Assembly: GCA_018697195.1 (NCBI GenBank)
Contig: CM031864.1
Coordinates: 11,599,970-11,663,969 of the forward strand
Length of the DNA stretch: 64,000 nt
From: Certhia americana
Lineage: Eukaryota > Chordata > Aves > Passeriformes > Certhiidae
Direction of reading: 5' to 3'
Shown here: positions 40,645-53,564 of the stretch, one piece after another
Position numbering within the stretch: position 1 is the first letter of the stretch
Layout: each line of letters opens with the position of its first letter
Translations under genes and position numbers: made by a program
The notes under the pieces: model-generated
What the model was told of the DNA's origin: nothing
The model's input: the letters and a program-made list of their open reading frames with translations, nothing else
Databases searched by the model: none

Positions 40645-42300
40645 CCCCATTGCCATGTGCCAGAGGACAGGTTGACTCAGTTTTGAAAGCCCTGTCAGTG
40701 CCCACAGGCTTTTGCAGCCCCGTGCAAAGGCAAAGCACGAGCTTTCACAGCACAGCAGCCCACAGCAGAAAACCGAAAGCACAAGCTTTCAGATCAAGGC
40801 AACCTAGGAAGGAAGAGACAGATTTGTACTGAGATCCAAGTCAGGTGGCTGCAGAAATACCAGCCTGGCCCGGGTTTGCAGAGTGACTGGGCTTTTAGAC
40901 TTGGTTTTTGTTTTTCCCTAACTACTGTTGAGCAGTGATTCCTGGTATTAGATCAAAGCTCTCTGTCTGATTTTAGCCTTGCCAGATAATCTGTCTGGGG
41001 GCTGAGAACGCCCTTCCTCACTTTCACACCAGTGAAAGCAGGAGCTTCTGGAAATGTAATTTCAACCCAATCTTTTTTCTTTTTTTTTTCCTATTAATTT
41101 TTAGTCCTGCCCACTTTTATATTCAGTTTTCAGACCATGTTGAAAGCATTTTAAAAGAAGCCATGAAGCAGTTAAGAAAATACTAGAGACTGTGTTCAGA
41201 GACCTTCAAATAACAGTTCTCTTTTGAAAGTTCATGTTGGGTTGTAAGTATGAGACAAATAATGGCACTAATATAGCTCATGTGTACAGGAGTGGGTTTT
41301 GATTAAAGCATTGAGACAGGGAATGGCATTGTCTTATCCTTGCAACAGACCTATAGACCTTTTTAGCAAGGTTAAACTTTTGTGCTGACTAAACTTTTCC
41401 ACACTCTCTTTCTGCCATAAAAATTCATTTCAAATTTTCATCTCACAGCCAAATTACAGGTGAAGTCATGCCGAATGTTTCATATTAAAGCAAGTGTCCC
41501 AAAATACTGTGCCCCAGTGCCAGAAATGATTGTGCGCAAATGGCTTCTGCTTCCTCAGAGAACTCTCACCAATTTCTAGTATTTTATAGGAGGGCACAGC
41601 TGGTGCTTTTCTTTGACCATATCATCAACTTCAGGTCTGACTGCAGGATGGAATCTGCCCTTGGTTCTGCATTCAGTAGCATCCACTGACAGTAGCCATC
41701 TAAGATAAAAAGGTAATTCAGAGAGCAGATACAGCAAAAGTAACTGGGAGAAGGATCACCCTGACCACAACTCTGCTGCAACAAATGACAGGCAAACAGG
41801 ACAAATATATCGGACTGACATTTATATTCCAAAAAGAGCTGACACAATTGCTGTCGACTGAATTTTCTTTTCAACTTAAAAGAAAACTTAAGACTTGAAA
41901 TTTCCCTGGTGCAGTAAATGAGGAATCCCATATTCTTACCTCAGTGTTTGAGAACTGTAGTCCTGAAAAAGTGTAAGTATAATGTATTGCCGCCACATCA
42001 GATATTCTCATCCTTTTGTGTGTGAATGACAAGAGAGTGTCAGGAGCCCTTTGACACAGGATGGTTACCATGGCTCTGCTCGGCAGCTGAGATCTGAGAA
42101 GAAGTCAAGGAGAAGCATTTGGATGCTCCATTCTCCTAGAGAAAGGCACAGAGGAGGGGTTTGGGTCCTGCCCAGCTGTGTATGTGAAAGCTGGGATCTC
42201 CTAGCTGAAATACTACAGGCGCCAGATCTGGCTTGGAGTTCGACAGGCAGCCGTGAGCTCGGCAGAGTGGAATTTCACAGCTGACTTGTACTCGTCCCTC
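40645..42300. other. Non-coding sequence, nothing recognised
   Basis: No open frame with a recognisable domain and no nameable repeat. CpG frequency begins to rise at about 42,070. Confidence 0.45.
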
Positions 42301-42310
42301 TCAGAGCCAG

Positions 42311-42504
42311 CAGTGAGTTCTCTCAGTGCGAAGCTCTGGGCAGTGACCGGGCTGCAGCGGCCGGTCAGTGTGAACAGCATGAGCATGTCACAGTGCCAGG
42401 AAAGGTGACAGTGCTGCAAGGTGTGACTGCAGTGTGACAAACACCGGCAGTGGTAAGTGCAAGGATCAGTCCTCTGCTGGTCTGCAGGACTAATCCTCGC
42501 AGTG
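42311..42504 (+). repeat. Cluster of nine CAGTG motifs with CpG retention
   Basis: CAGTG occurs at 42,311, 42,324, 42,341, 42,366, 42,391, 42,409, 42,430, 42,448 and 42,500, with spacings of 13, 17, 25, 25, 18, 21, 18 and 52 bases. Chance predicts about one per kilobase per strand. The surrounding 42,080-42,540 keeps roughly 14 CpG. An AGGTGTGA T-box half-site lies at about 42,418-42,425. The eighth CAGTG abuts GTAAGTG, a near-perfect splice donor at 42,453. It may be a degenerate tandem repeat, an exon edge, or a transcription factor array. Confidence 0.4.
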
Positions 42505-42699
42505 CTCACAGGGCAGGATTCACACCTGGGAAGCGGCCAGAATGAGGGATATAGGATGCTTAATCTCATAAGCTTGAGCAGGACATAAAATGCTTCCCAG
42601 AATTTTGCTACTCTATTGCAGAGCAGTCATGTATTATAGAAGTAAACTGAAATGATGCCCTAATGATTTTTTTTCTTCAATAATTTCCTTCTGCTACTC

Positions 42700-42747
42700 A
42701 AAAAAAAAAAAAAACCAAAAAAAAAAAAAAAAACAAACAAAAAAAAA
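42700..42747. repeat. A-rich tract, 48 bases
   Basis: Runs of A interrupted only by CC at 42,715-42,716 and single C bases near 42,734 and 42,738. Confidence 0.9.
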
Positions 42748-43757
42748 GGACAAGCTGTTTTGACAGGTCATTTAACACTTTTTTTGTAAAGATAGATTTT
42801 TATTTCATAGCTTAATATTTTAGAGGCTGATGACTGGTTAAACTTCTTTCAGCACCAGCACTTCTTGCTTTGGGCTTCAGCCTTCAAATAAGTCACCAGT
42901 TGTCATGATTTACTGTGTATACTATGGGACAAGTGCAAGATTTTGACAAGAAAAGATATTTGGGTGTTATTTGAGGAGACATGGGGAAAGTCACTTAACT
43001 CAGTGTTTATATAGAATGGCTTTCTTGTTCAGAGGTCACCTCTGTTGGAATAACAGGTGCAGGCTTCAGACATCAGCTGCAAGGGCTGTTTTGTGCATCA
43101 GAGAGGTTATAGCTTTTCCTATTGAAGATGGCTGGAATTTCAGGGAATATATTTTGCTTGAATTTAACTAACCTTTCTATCATGATTCTAGGAGAAAGGT
43201 GCAGCCTGTTAGCATACAATTGCTTCAGTGGTGATAATACCAGTGTCATTTCTCTGCACTGTTCCCATTAAGGTGTTCAGAGTAACAAATGTGGAAAATG
43301 TATCCCAGCTTTGAAAATGTCTCCCTGCAAGTTTAAATAAGAGCAATAAACTGGGTGAGAAACAGGCTATAAACAGGGTAGAGACTGCTAAAATTTGGGA
43401 ATAAGGGATCTGCAAAAATCCTTAAAAGTGCTGCTCTGTTGGAACTATGCTGTTGAAGTGGGGAAGGGTTGGCTCCCATAGTCACTCTGCAAATATTAGA
43501 ATGATGTTTGTGTTTGTTTTTAAAAGCATCTTGAGATGGCCTTTCTCCAGAATGGAAGGGTTAGGTGTGTTCAGCAAATGGGCTGGCTGGGCATTCCTGA
43601 CCATCTCTTGCCTGAGTCCTGACCTCTACAGAAAGCTGCAAACACTTCCTCCTCATCCTGCCTCTAAACCAAACTTCACCTGCCTGTTCCCATCTGCTGA
43701 CACTCATTCTAGCAGCTCTCTGGGCTTGTCTATGTCTTTCTTCTCTGTTCCCTCCTG

Positions 43758-43800
43758 CACACACACACGCACAGATACACAAATGCACACATACACGCAC
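43758..43800. repeat. CA-rich imperfect microsatellite
   Basis: (CA)n on the plus strand interrupted by G and T (ACACGCACAG, ATACAC). Confidence 0.85.
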
Positions 43801-43804
43801 AACC

Positions 43805-46800
43805 CTCAAAGCACTCCCCACTGAGCACTTGCAGAGCAGAGTGACTGCCCTGGGGCCTGGCCATCTCCATACCACCAAGCTCTCTCTGCTCAGACTGTCT
43901 CTACGTCAAACTCCAAAACAGAGGTGCTCAACTCATCTACACTTTTATTTCTCTACCCCACATTTTTCTCTCTGCATGTCTTTTTAACAGTTTTACCGTG
44001 TCACTTCCCTCAATTTTTTAAGTAGGTTCTTGGCCTGGGCTCATGGCTGTAGTATCTGAGCACCTTTCAGTCATGCATGAACTGATGTTACTCATGTCAG
44101 GCTTGGGTGATTTGTTCTCTCTCCCCATTCTCTCCCAAGAAGGAGGACTGCACATGCTGTGCTGGAGTCTTTGTTTTGTTTGGGTAAAGTTTCTGTTTGT
44201 GAGATTTTCCTGTGAGCAAGAGGCAGTGGGTGTCACTCTCAATCTTCATTCTTTCATCCCTTCAGTGTATTCTGCTGGTATGTTGAAGATTTTCACAATT
44301 TTTACGTTATCTCTGCGCTACATTCCTCTGATACCAAGAATATTTGGCATTGTATTTAATGGCCAAAACCATCCTGAAGTATTCTGTCTTCTGGTTTTGT
44401 GCAAGCCAGTCTTTAACTATTAGAGGTCAGTCCGAACTTGCTGAGAACAAAGCAGTCCACCCGTGTCCTGTCAGATTTTACACCTTCCCCTGCATTAGCC
44501 ACTGCTGTTCATAGCAGGGCATGGGGCTACATAGATGTCTGGGCTGGACTGGTCTGAACAATTCTGTGTCCTGTACCCCAAAAATCTTTGTTGATGCTAT
44601 TCAAGGTACACCCCCAAAATTCACAAACCTAGGAAAATTATATTCTTATATAATTTTTTCTACTTTTCATTCCATGGGATATTAGCAGGAAGATAACTTC
44701 TAGAAGGTGGGTTTAGTTACAGTAAGAGCTCCAGTTTGGAAAAGATATTGAAAGAAAATAGTGTGATCATCGGATTCATATTTAGTTTAGGTGATGGATT
44801 CAGTTTTTGCTCTCCCTATCCTCCAGCCATTTCTGAGTGAAAATGAAAATGAACAACTGAGTTCAGGAGGAGAGGTGTAATGAACCAGGTGATTTTTAAA
44901 AGTAGGTAAAGAACCCTAAATTCTCAAACAATTCATCTTGGTGATCATTAAATAAAACTGCCACTCAAAATCTCACTTACATAAGATACAAAATGATCTG
45001 TAAAAATGGTTCTACAAATAAGTTCCCTTGGGCATTCCTGTGGCTCACTGTAGCATCATACACTGTCTTAGGGATTGATTTAGAGCAATCGAAACTAATA
45101 AAAATGAAACTGCAAAGAAGAGGAGACAAGCCAGCTTCAGCTACTGTAGTTGGGTGTGGATTTGCTTCAGGCAGCTGGGAGGAAGATGAGCCCATTCTCT
45201 TCCATGTCTTCTTTCCACCCACTGCTGCCATTCCCAGCATCAGGGACAGATCAGAGCTGCCACTGAGATGAGCCCTTCCCCGTTTTCCTGATGAGAGGCA
45301 TCTCCATGTGTGGCCAGGGACACTCTGTATTTTAAGAGCTGACCTTCGCATACAGCTGAATCCAGAAAAAGCTGGTGCTGCCACCAAGAGAAGTGCCCAT
45401 GTCATCTTATTCCCACTTGATGCCACATTATCCATTACATTAACAGAAGTCATTGCAGTATCAATCAAATCAGGGGTCAATTCTGGATTAAAGCTAATTG
45501 GGTAGGGGAGGGGAGAAGAAAAAAAGGCAAGTTTTAATGATGTGTTTTCCCTTGCAGCCTTGCTTATGCTGGCACCAGCACAAGGTGAAGGACTCGGCTG
45601 AGAATTTGTGGCAGGAGGAAGGCAGGGATGCTTTCCACACCAGGTCCTTTTTGCTTTTGTTGTTGGACAATTGACACTTCATTCTGCAACATAAATTATA
45701 TATAAAATTATAGCCTAATGTAAAGGGTATTGCTTTGTGCCTACTTTGATTTTAAAAGGTTTCCCTAGATTAAAGTATCTCTCAATACTTCCATCTGTAG
45801 GACTGAAGGCTCTGTGTGCTTGGGGTGCCGTGTTCTGTGCTGGCTGTGTAGAGCAGCTGTAAATTCAGGAGGCTGCTTTGCATTGCCATTGGGGCACAAT
45901 ACAGCCCACACTGGGGCAAATCAAGGACATACTTCATCTCGTTGTATGTTGCACCCGGGAGACAAAAGGAGAACCTCGGTGCCCCAGAGCAAGTCATCTC
46001 CACCCTCTGTTTTTTCCAGCTCTGAGCAGGGAGGCAGCCCCTCATGGTAGCAACAGTTGCAATCCCCCCAGCCCACCCCTGGCAACAAACACTCTCTTCT
46101 CCTTCTGTTTCCTATCTGAGTCTCTACCCCAAATTCCCAGCAGGATACTGAGCCTGAGGCTTCGCCTCCACAGCTGGAGGCATTGACATGCTGGAGGAGA
46201 GCCAGTGGAAGAGGAACTGCTTGAAGATGAGCTTTGAGGCTATTGGGGGAAAGGGGACAGGTACAGAATTTGGGAGAGGCTGGACTGTAGGATGTGAGTT
46301 GAGGATGGAAAAAGAAAAAGAAGGTGGTCACAGGGATATGGAATTTGCCAGCTCTGCCCCCAGAAACCTCCCTCCAGGTGGTTGCATTACACCTCCAGCC
46401 TGCTGCTCTTAGTGTCCTCCACAATCCCAGTCCCTCTCCAGCCTCCTGCTCCAGCACAAACCTTCCTGAAGTCCAGCTGCTCTCTCCAAGCCACCCTTCA
46501 TTCCACCTGTGATTCCAACTGCTGGCACCACTGCTGTGCCTTCGGTGGGCTCTGGCTTCAGGCATCCTATTACATCCCTTTGGAAGCTGTTTATTGTGGT
46601 GAAAAATGTGTATCTTAATTTCTACTTAGAATTTGTCCAGTTTCCTCTTTATTAGCTTTTATTATCCTGCTCTTATCTGCTATAGAACCCTTTAATATTG
46701 AAAGGCTGCAGACAGCCAGAATCCTCATAAGAGCTGGGTTCTTGTTTCAGGAACTGCAGCATATGCTCCTTGAGGAAAAACCATTTTTTTAGTCATCCTC

Positions 46801-49130
46801 TTATACAAACACCCAAATGAAAGTTTATATCTGAGGATCTTTTTTTTTTTTTTTTCTTTTTGAGGGGCAGTTGTGATGCTGAAACTCGGGTTTCTCACTG
46901 AACTTTCTCCAGGTGCAGGTATTTTAGCAAAGCTCTCCAAGTTGTCAAAACTTGGCAAACAGGAGTTGGAGCTCAAGCCTCAGCTCTGAAGACAGGATCT
47001 AGATGTCCAGGCTGAGAGCTGAAACATCGGTTTTCGGTGAGGAGTTCAGACAACCCTGCAGAGTGTGTGGGCAGTGGTGTGTGTGTGTCCCCATGCTATG
47101 CCTTCCTACAGGAACCTGGCAGGTGAGGAAGGCTTTGAGGAAAGGCATGCCATGAAGGTGATGTCCCTCAGAGTTTTCTTGGGGTGTTTCCTCTGTAACT
47201 CATCAGTCACATCTTGTTTATGCTTCCCTAGTGCATGACCAGATGTACTGTGAGACTCCATATGAAAATGCTATAAAGCAAAGAAGAGTTTTTACTGCAT
47301 CGGCTTAAAGACTGCATCAGTCTTTCAAATGGCATTTATTATTGCCACTTTGACTCCATAGATACAGCTCTGTCATGCTGCCATCATAAACTTCTACTTA
47401 CAGCTTTGACCACAAGGCTGCACTTGGCAGTGACAGCCCAGCCGAGGAGGACGGAATCCTTTCCCAAGCTGAAGATACATAATCCCTTGGAAGATAATTT
47501 GTCTGCAAAAAAAACACACATTAGTGGGATTTGTTGTTTGTATAACCCAAGAATGGTTTTAATTAAACAATAAATCTAAGAAGCAATTAGGCAAAAAGGA
47601 GTTGAGGCAAAATTGGTATTTTGAGAGAAAGCTGAGATATTGCACTTTAAAAATCAGATGGGCTGTATGTTCAGCAAGTATCTGCTACAGCACCTGTGGA
47701 AGAGCCACAGTGTGGTGTTGCATAAATAGATGCCTATCAGGCGAGAAGCTCCATGGGTAGATATGTAATTATACAACTTTAAAAAAAAAAAAGGCATAAT
47801 ATTTATACTGCAGCCTGGATTGGCTTCAATCATGTGCATAATACATTTATTTGAAAACATCCTAATTATGTGTTTACCTGACAGAAGGAGCCATTACAAT
47901 CACCCTGGCACATAAGCCCATTTTATAAATCTGCCTGCTTTTGCCTTTACCCAAGAGACATACACCAACTGCACATTTATGATTATTTATTTTAATCTGT
48001 GAAATATATAAATAGTAGAATTCTTAAAGGATATCATTAAAACATTCTGGATTTCTTTTTTTCTTCTTTCTATATTTCTGGGCTTTTTTCTTAGAGCTTT
48101 TCTGAGCAGGGATGTTGCATTTCATATGCAGGGAAAAAAATGCATTCTTAACACTCTAGAAATAATAACAAACTCCTTGAAAGATTTAAATTAGTTTGTT
48201 CCCTGAATTAAATGTCCCATCTGCTTCCCTTCCCTCCCCAAACCTCTTCTTTCCACCCCCTGGTGCGCGTGCACATGGGTTTGTGGTTTGTTTTTTTTTT
48301 TTTTTCCTGGCGTTGCTTCTGAATTCCATCAAATGCACAGCTATTCCAGCCTGCTGGGGTTGTGCCTTGAAAATCAGGTTTGGAGTTTGAGCTGGGTGTT
48401 GAGTGCAGGCATCGAACCCCCTGCTCAGGGGCTGCACAACCTGGGGTGGGAATGGGTGTGCTTGTGGCTGCTGGAGTGAGAGAAACACCGGGGCTTGGGC
48501 TGTGTGTTTGGTTTAAACTGAGAGCATTGAAGCATTTTTTAGGGAGGAAAACGAATATTAAGAATCCTAACAAGTTTGCAAACAGTCATAAGGGGGAAGG
48601 GAAGTGAGGTGGGAGCTCAGCAACCTTGACAATATCTTTCTAAGTAATGCTGGTTGTCTAATGTGATCGCAAGCTAAAGGAAATTCTAATTTAAGACTGA
48701 CTCCATTCTATACTCACAGGGCTCTCTCTCAGTCTCTGTTTCTCTTCTCCCCACCCTCTCTCTCTTATTTCCCTCTTTGTAGAGAGAATACTTCAGTCAT
48801 ATTAGAAAATGGCCTGGCAGCCCTAACTGCACATCATCTCCCTCATTAGAGACGAAATAGAACATGTAAATATTTTCAAACATGATGTTTTGTTGAATCT
48901 TTTCTTGTAACTCATGCTGATCATTAGCTTGTATTTTAGACATTTATAATGAAAATGCATTCATTTAAGTTTACCCATGCTTTTGGGAAATATCTGATTT
49001 TAAATTTAAGAAAAAGGGCAGTAGACATGGTTCTTGCTAGCTGCATGTCCTGCCAGTCTGATTCCACAATCTGTTATAATTATGCTGAGCTCTGCAGACC
49101 TTCAGGGAGCCAAGTTATACAGTAGAATGA
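43805..49130. other. Non-coding sequence, nothing recognised
   Basis: The longer open frames here, 167 codons on the minus strand at 44,977-45,480 and 214 codons on the minus strand at 45,921-46,565, have no domain I recognise and no splice context. T tracts lie at 46,840-46,861 and 48,291-48,305, and a pyrimidine-rich CT tract at about 48,720-48,780. Confidence 0.45.
46840..46861. repeat. Poly(T) tract
   Basis: T16, one C, then T5 on the plus strand. Confidence 0.9.
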
Positions 49131-49134
49131 CTGC

Positions 49135-49220
49135 TAATTGCTGGGGGTAAAACCTTGGGCCCATTGAAGTCAATAGAAAAATTTCTACTAATTTCATAGA
49201 GAGTATTTCTAAGGCCATCT
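49135..49220. repeat. Relic of an ancient sauropsid palindromic repeat
   Basis: The core 'cccattgaagtcaatagaa' at 49,160-49,178, followed by 'tttctactaatttcatag', resembles a short interspersed repeat common in turtles, crocodilians and birds. Its consensus has CCATTGAAGTCAATGG facing CCATTGACTTCAATGG. Here the second arm is heavily decayed. Family identity is from memory and the class (MITE or SINE) is not certain. Confidence 0.4.
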
Positions 49221-49224
49221 TCAG

Positions 49225-51340
49225 AATGATAAACATCAATATTATTTAATGTATTAACTTAAATGAAAGGAAACCCAAATCTATCATTAATATTATATGG
49301 AGGCTAATAAACTCAATTTCTTGAACACTTAAGTTACATGAAATTTAAAAATCTTTAGGTCATTATTATTGAGGAAAACAGAGTTTCTTGATTTAAACTG
49401 ACCAAGATAATTTCTTCTAATGCAATTTGCTATGCCTCTGCAAAATTTATGATGGAAAGCTCCATGTCTGCATGGTTTTTATGCCTGGGCAAAATGCAAA
49501 ATGGCAGGATGGATTTTCTGAAAGACTTAAAAATGCAATCTGAGCCAGGATTCAACATCCAACAGAGTTTGGTTAAAGGCAATTACAAACTCTTGAAAGG
49601 GGTGAGTGAGTTGTAAAATGTATTTCAGTGACAACAGTTGTCTTCCCTTTGCCATGGCATGAGGGGTAGCACTGTACTTTTGGGATACTTGGAGCTGGTG
49701 CCCAGCTCCCACCTCTCCAGAGAGCCACAGTCCATCTCCACCTCTTCCAACATCTCCTGGCCATGCCCATCCACCTCATCCCACTGCTGAGCTCCTGTGT
49801 GGATGTATTTCCAATATGTGCTGTATCCTTTCCACATGGCCTCCCTGTGACCAGACTCACTCTTCCTCAAACTAATTTACAGACCTAACTGATGAATTTA
49901 TTAAACTACATATACGGTTTCTAATCAGGTAGGGAGAATCTGACAGAGGAATTGGAAATCAGAGCCATGCTCAGAAGTGAGAGAAAGCTCTCACCAGTAC
50001 TGACCCATTTGCATTCTTTCTTCCAGTTCATATTTATTTCAAATTATCATTTAAGTTTGCATCGAGCAGTAATTTTTGTTGCTGGAACATAATATTAAGC
50101 CAAACAAATTTAAGAATCAGCATAGAAGATTTCACGTTCATAGAAGAACATGAAATCCTGACTAATCTTCATAATTTTTTAAAAAGAGAATCAGTCAGGA
50201 TGAAACTGTAAAGCTGTGCCTAAGATAATTAATTTTTAAAACCTTTTTTTGGTAAGTGTATTTGGAATGAAAACAATCCTAATGGTAATATTGGTCTATT
50301 ACTAGAAATGATGAAATTGTAAAAGCACAATTTTTTATAAAACCTCTGTCTTCAGAGGAAAAGATAGATCATATTGTCATGTTAAATGATGGTAGGACAT
50401 AATTAACTGTCGTTGATCATGGAAGGCAATGCAAAGCACATTTTTAAACCAGTAGATTAGATAATTTGCATCAAGAATCTTTTAGGAGCCAGTCAGGAAG
50501 CTGTCTGGATGATTACCATTGGTTTTCAAGAGGTTTTGGAACTAAGGATAGTTCAGGATCTGTTAAAAAAATAATATTGTTTGAGTATTTAAGAAAATCC
50601 ACAGTTGTAGGCCCTTCATCTTAACAACTAGCTACAGCAAAAGAACGAAATACAGCACTCTGGTGAAGAATTAAAACTGGCAAATATAACTCACCCCTAC
50701 TGAATTTATGGAAAATACCAAGCTAATTTGATATACTTTTGAATAGCTGACAAATTCGATTTTAAAAAGCAATAGTCTATTAATACCAACTACAGCTAGA
50801 CTTCTAATTGCCTAATACCAAACATTCTCCTTAATAAATTAGAAACATGCAAGCAAACATGCTAAAGATTAAATGAGTCTGAGGGTGGCTTCTCAACAGC
50901 TCTGGCACATGCTTGGCACTGTAATGGAAAATGAGGAATGCTCACAGGAGATGTGACTAAAGAGCCCAAAGCAATCAGCTCCTGGCCATGCACATTTTAT
51001 ACGTTTTAGCAGTGAAGAAAACAGCAAATATAAGTTGTTAATCATTAGTTTGTCGATGGCACAAAAATTGAAGAAGTATTGAAATGCAGAAAGCCGTGAT
51101 AGAAGATGAAAGAAGACAGTCTGCACCAAAGGCTTATCTTGGCAACATGCCTTCTTCACAGTATGCCCTAAAATAGTGTTTTCATTCTCCATCAAAGGCT
51201 AAGAATATACCAGAAACCATAAGCTTATACTTAATACTTTTTATAATATGTATGCAGAAAATTATAGAGTTTATAGAAACCTAAGAACATGTATTCAGCC
51301 ACTCAAGTTAGGGAGGAATTATCTAGACCTGTAACACATT
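49225..51340. other. AT-rich non-coding sequence, nothing recognised
   Basis: Long AT-rich passages with scattered TTTAAATTTA-like words. They could include conserved non-coding elements, but nothing can be named from sequence alone. Confidence 0.45.
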
Positions 51341-51344
51341 GTCA

Positions 51345-51725
51345 CTTTTCAGCATCTAAAAGAAAATTTGCAACCACAGGATTGTGTTTCATAGCCACAA
51401 ATGTGCCTATCCTTCATGAAATTGTCTAATCCCATTCTAAACCCATTTATACTCCGCAGTATCTCGTGACAATGAATTCCACAAATTTTTATATATATGT
51501 CTTGTGTGGAGAAGTGCTTCCTTTTGTTGGTTTTACACCTATGACCCATTTCAGCTGAGAGCTTGCCAGTTCCTGTGTAGTGAGAAAGAATGAGTAGTTT
51601 ATTTTGGATCACTTTCTCCACATCATTTTTGATTTTACTGACTTCTGTGGCATCTCCTCAGCTCTGCCTTTTACAGGCTGCGTGATCCTAATTGTTCTTT
51701 GCACAGGCATTGTTCCATGACTTGC
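51345..51725 (-). mobile_element. CR1 LINE 3' region, copy A
   Basis: Read on the plus strand, 'tatccttcatgaaattgtctaatccc', 'gacaatgaattccaca', 'gtggagaagtgcttcctttt', 'cactttctccacatcatttt' and 'gattttactgacttctgtgg' follow, in order, the reverse complement of the CR1 3' region known from turtles, crocodilians and birds. The element lies on the minus strand and the 3' end is at the left. It is diverged and non-functional. Confidence 0.72.
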
Positions 51726-51899
51726 TGCCCTCAGAGGCCTCAAGAAAGTTACGGGGAATTAAACCAAAAGTTTGTGGAGACCAAACAGGGGATGACAACA
51801 GTGTGTACCTTCCTGGTCTATTCTCCCTCATCCCACCATTCACAACTCAGGCTTTTCCTAATCCAGAAAAGATAAGCATTATACTGCTCAGTTGCTTCT

Positions 51900-52245
51900 T
51901 GAATACTGTGACCCTTCATCATGCTCAGCATCCTCTGGCAGCAAAGTTCCTCACCTTGTTTGCTTTTCCTCTGAAGGGGCATCTCCTCTGCTTGGTTTTG
52001 AACCTCCATCTGGCTGCTTGGCTTGAGCCCCAGCCTCTGGTATTGAAAAAGCCATTGGAGGGTAAATTCCTATTCATCTTTTCTGGCCTGTAAAGGACCT
52101 TATAAACATTCAGCATGGTTTGTGTCAGTTCAGGTCAGGAGTCCTCATCTGTTCAGCCATTCCTGTATCCCTGTGTAGTTGGGGCTCTGAACTACCCTTG
52201 GTATTCTACGCCCATCTTTTCCAGCTCTGCTCTCTGCTTTTCCCA
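51900..52245 (-). mobile_element. CR1 LINE 3' region, copy B
   Basis: 'ggttttgaacctccatctgg', 'tattgaaaaagccattggag', 'aattcctattcatcttttct' and 'gaccttataaacattcagc' correspond to the same CR1 segment already present in copy A at 51,500-51,700, in the same orientation. This shows a second, more decayed CR1 insertion or a duplication, not one continuous element. Confidence 0.5.
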
Positions 52246-52379
52246 ATGTGGAACCAGAGTTGCACCTAGCATCTGCATGCTGCTGACCTGCTGCTATTTG
52301 GTGGTTTGGTCTGTATCCCTCTCTCAGTTATTCTATTGCTTTTCTGATCTCGGCTGAACACTGAGATGACATTTCCAGG

Positions 52380-52690
52380 CATTTCTCTGTGATAACCTCA
52401 AAATCTGTTCTCTGTGTGGTAACATTCAATTCACAGACCAGCACATGTGCTTGAAATTAGATTTGTATATTCTTATTACAGCACTTTGCAGGTATCTACA
52501 TTGGTTTTAGTGACATTTTATTGTCCAGTCATTTTGAATTGTAAGATACTTCTAATCTCTTCCTGGTAAATTCTTGTCCTTTAACCTTGAATAACTACTG
52601 TCAACAAATTTTTTCACTGTTCAACCTTTCTTTTCCAAATGTCTGGTGACTCTGCTGATAGCACAGGCCTTTGTACCTCTTCCATGATCT
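52380..52690 (-). mobile_element. CR1 LINE internal segment, copy C
   Basis: 'gacattttattgtccagtca', 'ttgtaagatacttctaatct', 'aaccttgaataactactgtc' and 'ttttttcactgttcaacc' follow the reverse complement of the CR1 ORF2 region whose consensus runs 'ccattttattgcccagtcact...gtaagatc...ccttgaataattttgtgtcatc...cctcactgttcaccc'. It lies on the minus strand. Confidence 0.6.
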
Positions 52691-52929
52691 TGAAGTAGTG
52701 AGGGGAGGAAAAAGAAGAAGAAATACAAAGAAGGAATCAGTTCTGGTTGCAGTATTCAAAACATGGTTGTAAGGTGTATTTGTCTGTAAGGCTGACTTAG
52801 AGAATGACAGTGATTTCCTCTGCTTTGCTCTCTAAATAATTAATAATCTCAGATTTACCTTTTAGACTGGTGCTGAGCAGTGAGGTATTGTTTTCATGGA
52901 GCCATCAGCAGTGACTCCACAGCCCCTTC

Positions 52930-53235
52930 CATAGTACAAACCGCTCATTCGGAGCCCATGATTTGACATGTTGAGTTAAAGTTGCTTTTTCCCTGTGTAT
53001 TACTTGGCAGCTAAAACCACTGAATTTAATTTTTAAATTCACTGACTCAATATTATGAGATCACTCTCCACTCTTTGCAATTAGCTTTGGTTGTGTTTAG
53101 CTTCATTTCAGTAACCTGAATAATTTTGTATCATCTTCAGACAGTGTCACCTCAGTGCTCACCCTCAGCTTCCAGACTCCTTCAAAGACATCTCAAGAAA
53201 CCTGTGTGCCCGCAGCAAAGTGAGGGAACCCAGCA
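52930..53235 (-). mobile_element. CR1 LINE internal segment, copy D
   Basis: 'gttgagttaaagttgctttt', 'gtgtattacttggcagctaa', 'tattatgagatcactctcca', 'cctgaataattttgtatcat' and 'gtcacctcagtgctcaccc' match the same ORF2 region as copy C, again reversed. The match is slightly better than copy C, so the two are independent copies of one CR1 segment lying side by side. Confidence 0.68.
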
Positions 53236-53564
53236 AATGGTGTTTGCCAGCCTGCCTGGGGTAAGTGGGTGGTGAAGGAGGAAAGTGAGTGCTCATGTTG
53301 CCAGTTTCCTGCTTTGGGAAAGAAGGTCCCTCCAGCTGGCATCAGCTGCTGTGCTGCCTGCCAGGAGCGGCGGCTGCTACGCCACAGCTACTCTTCCAGG
53401 CATCACAGGTGATGAACAGCAAAGAAACATTTACTGAGCAAGCTAGAATGCAGTGTATAACACAGGAGCAGGCAAACAATAGCTGTTTCTGTATAAGCAA
53501 TTATTTATCTAAAAACAAAGACGGATGCCTACAAATAAGGAATGAGGACTTTGGAAGAGGTGAC

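Noticed and set aside
45921..46565. 214-codon minus-strand open frame
   Set aside because: No recognisable domain, a homopolymeric Phe run from a T/A tract, overlapping plus-strand frames, no splice context.
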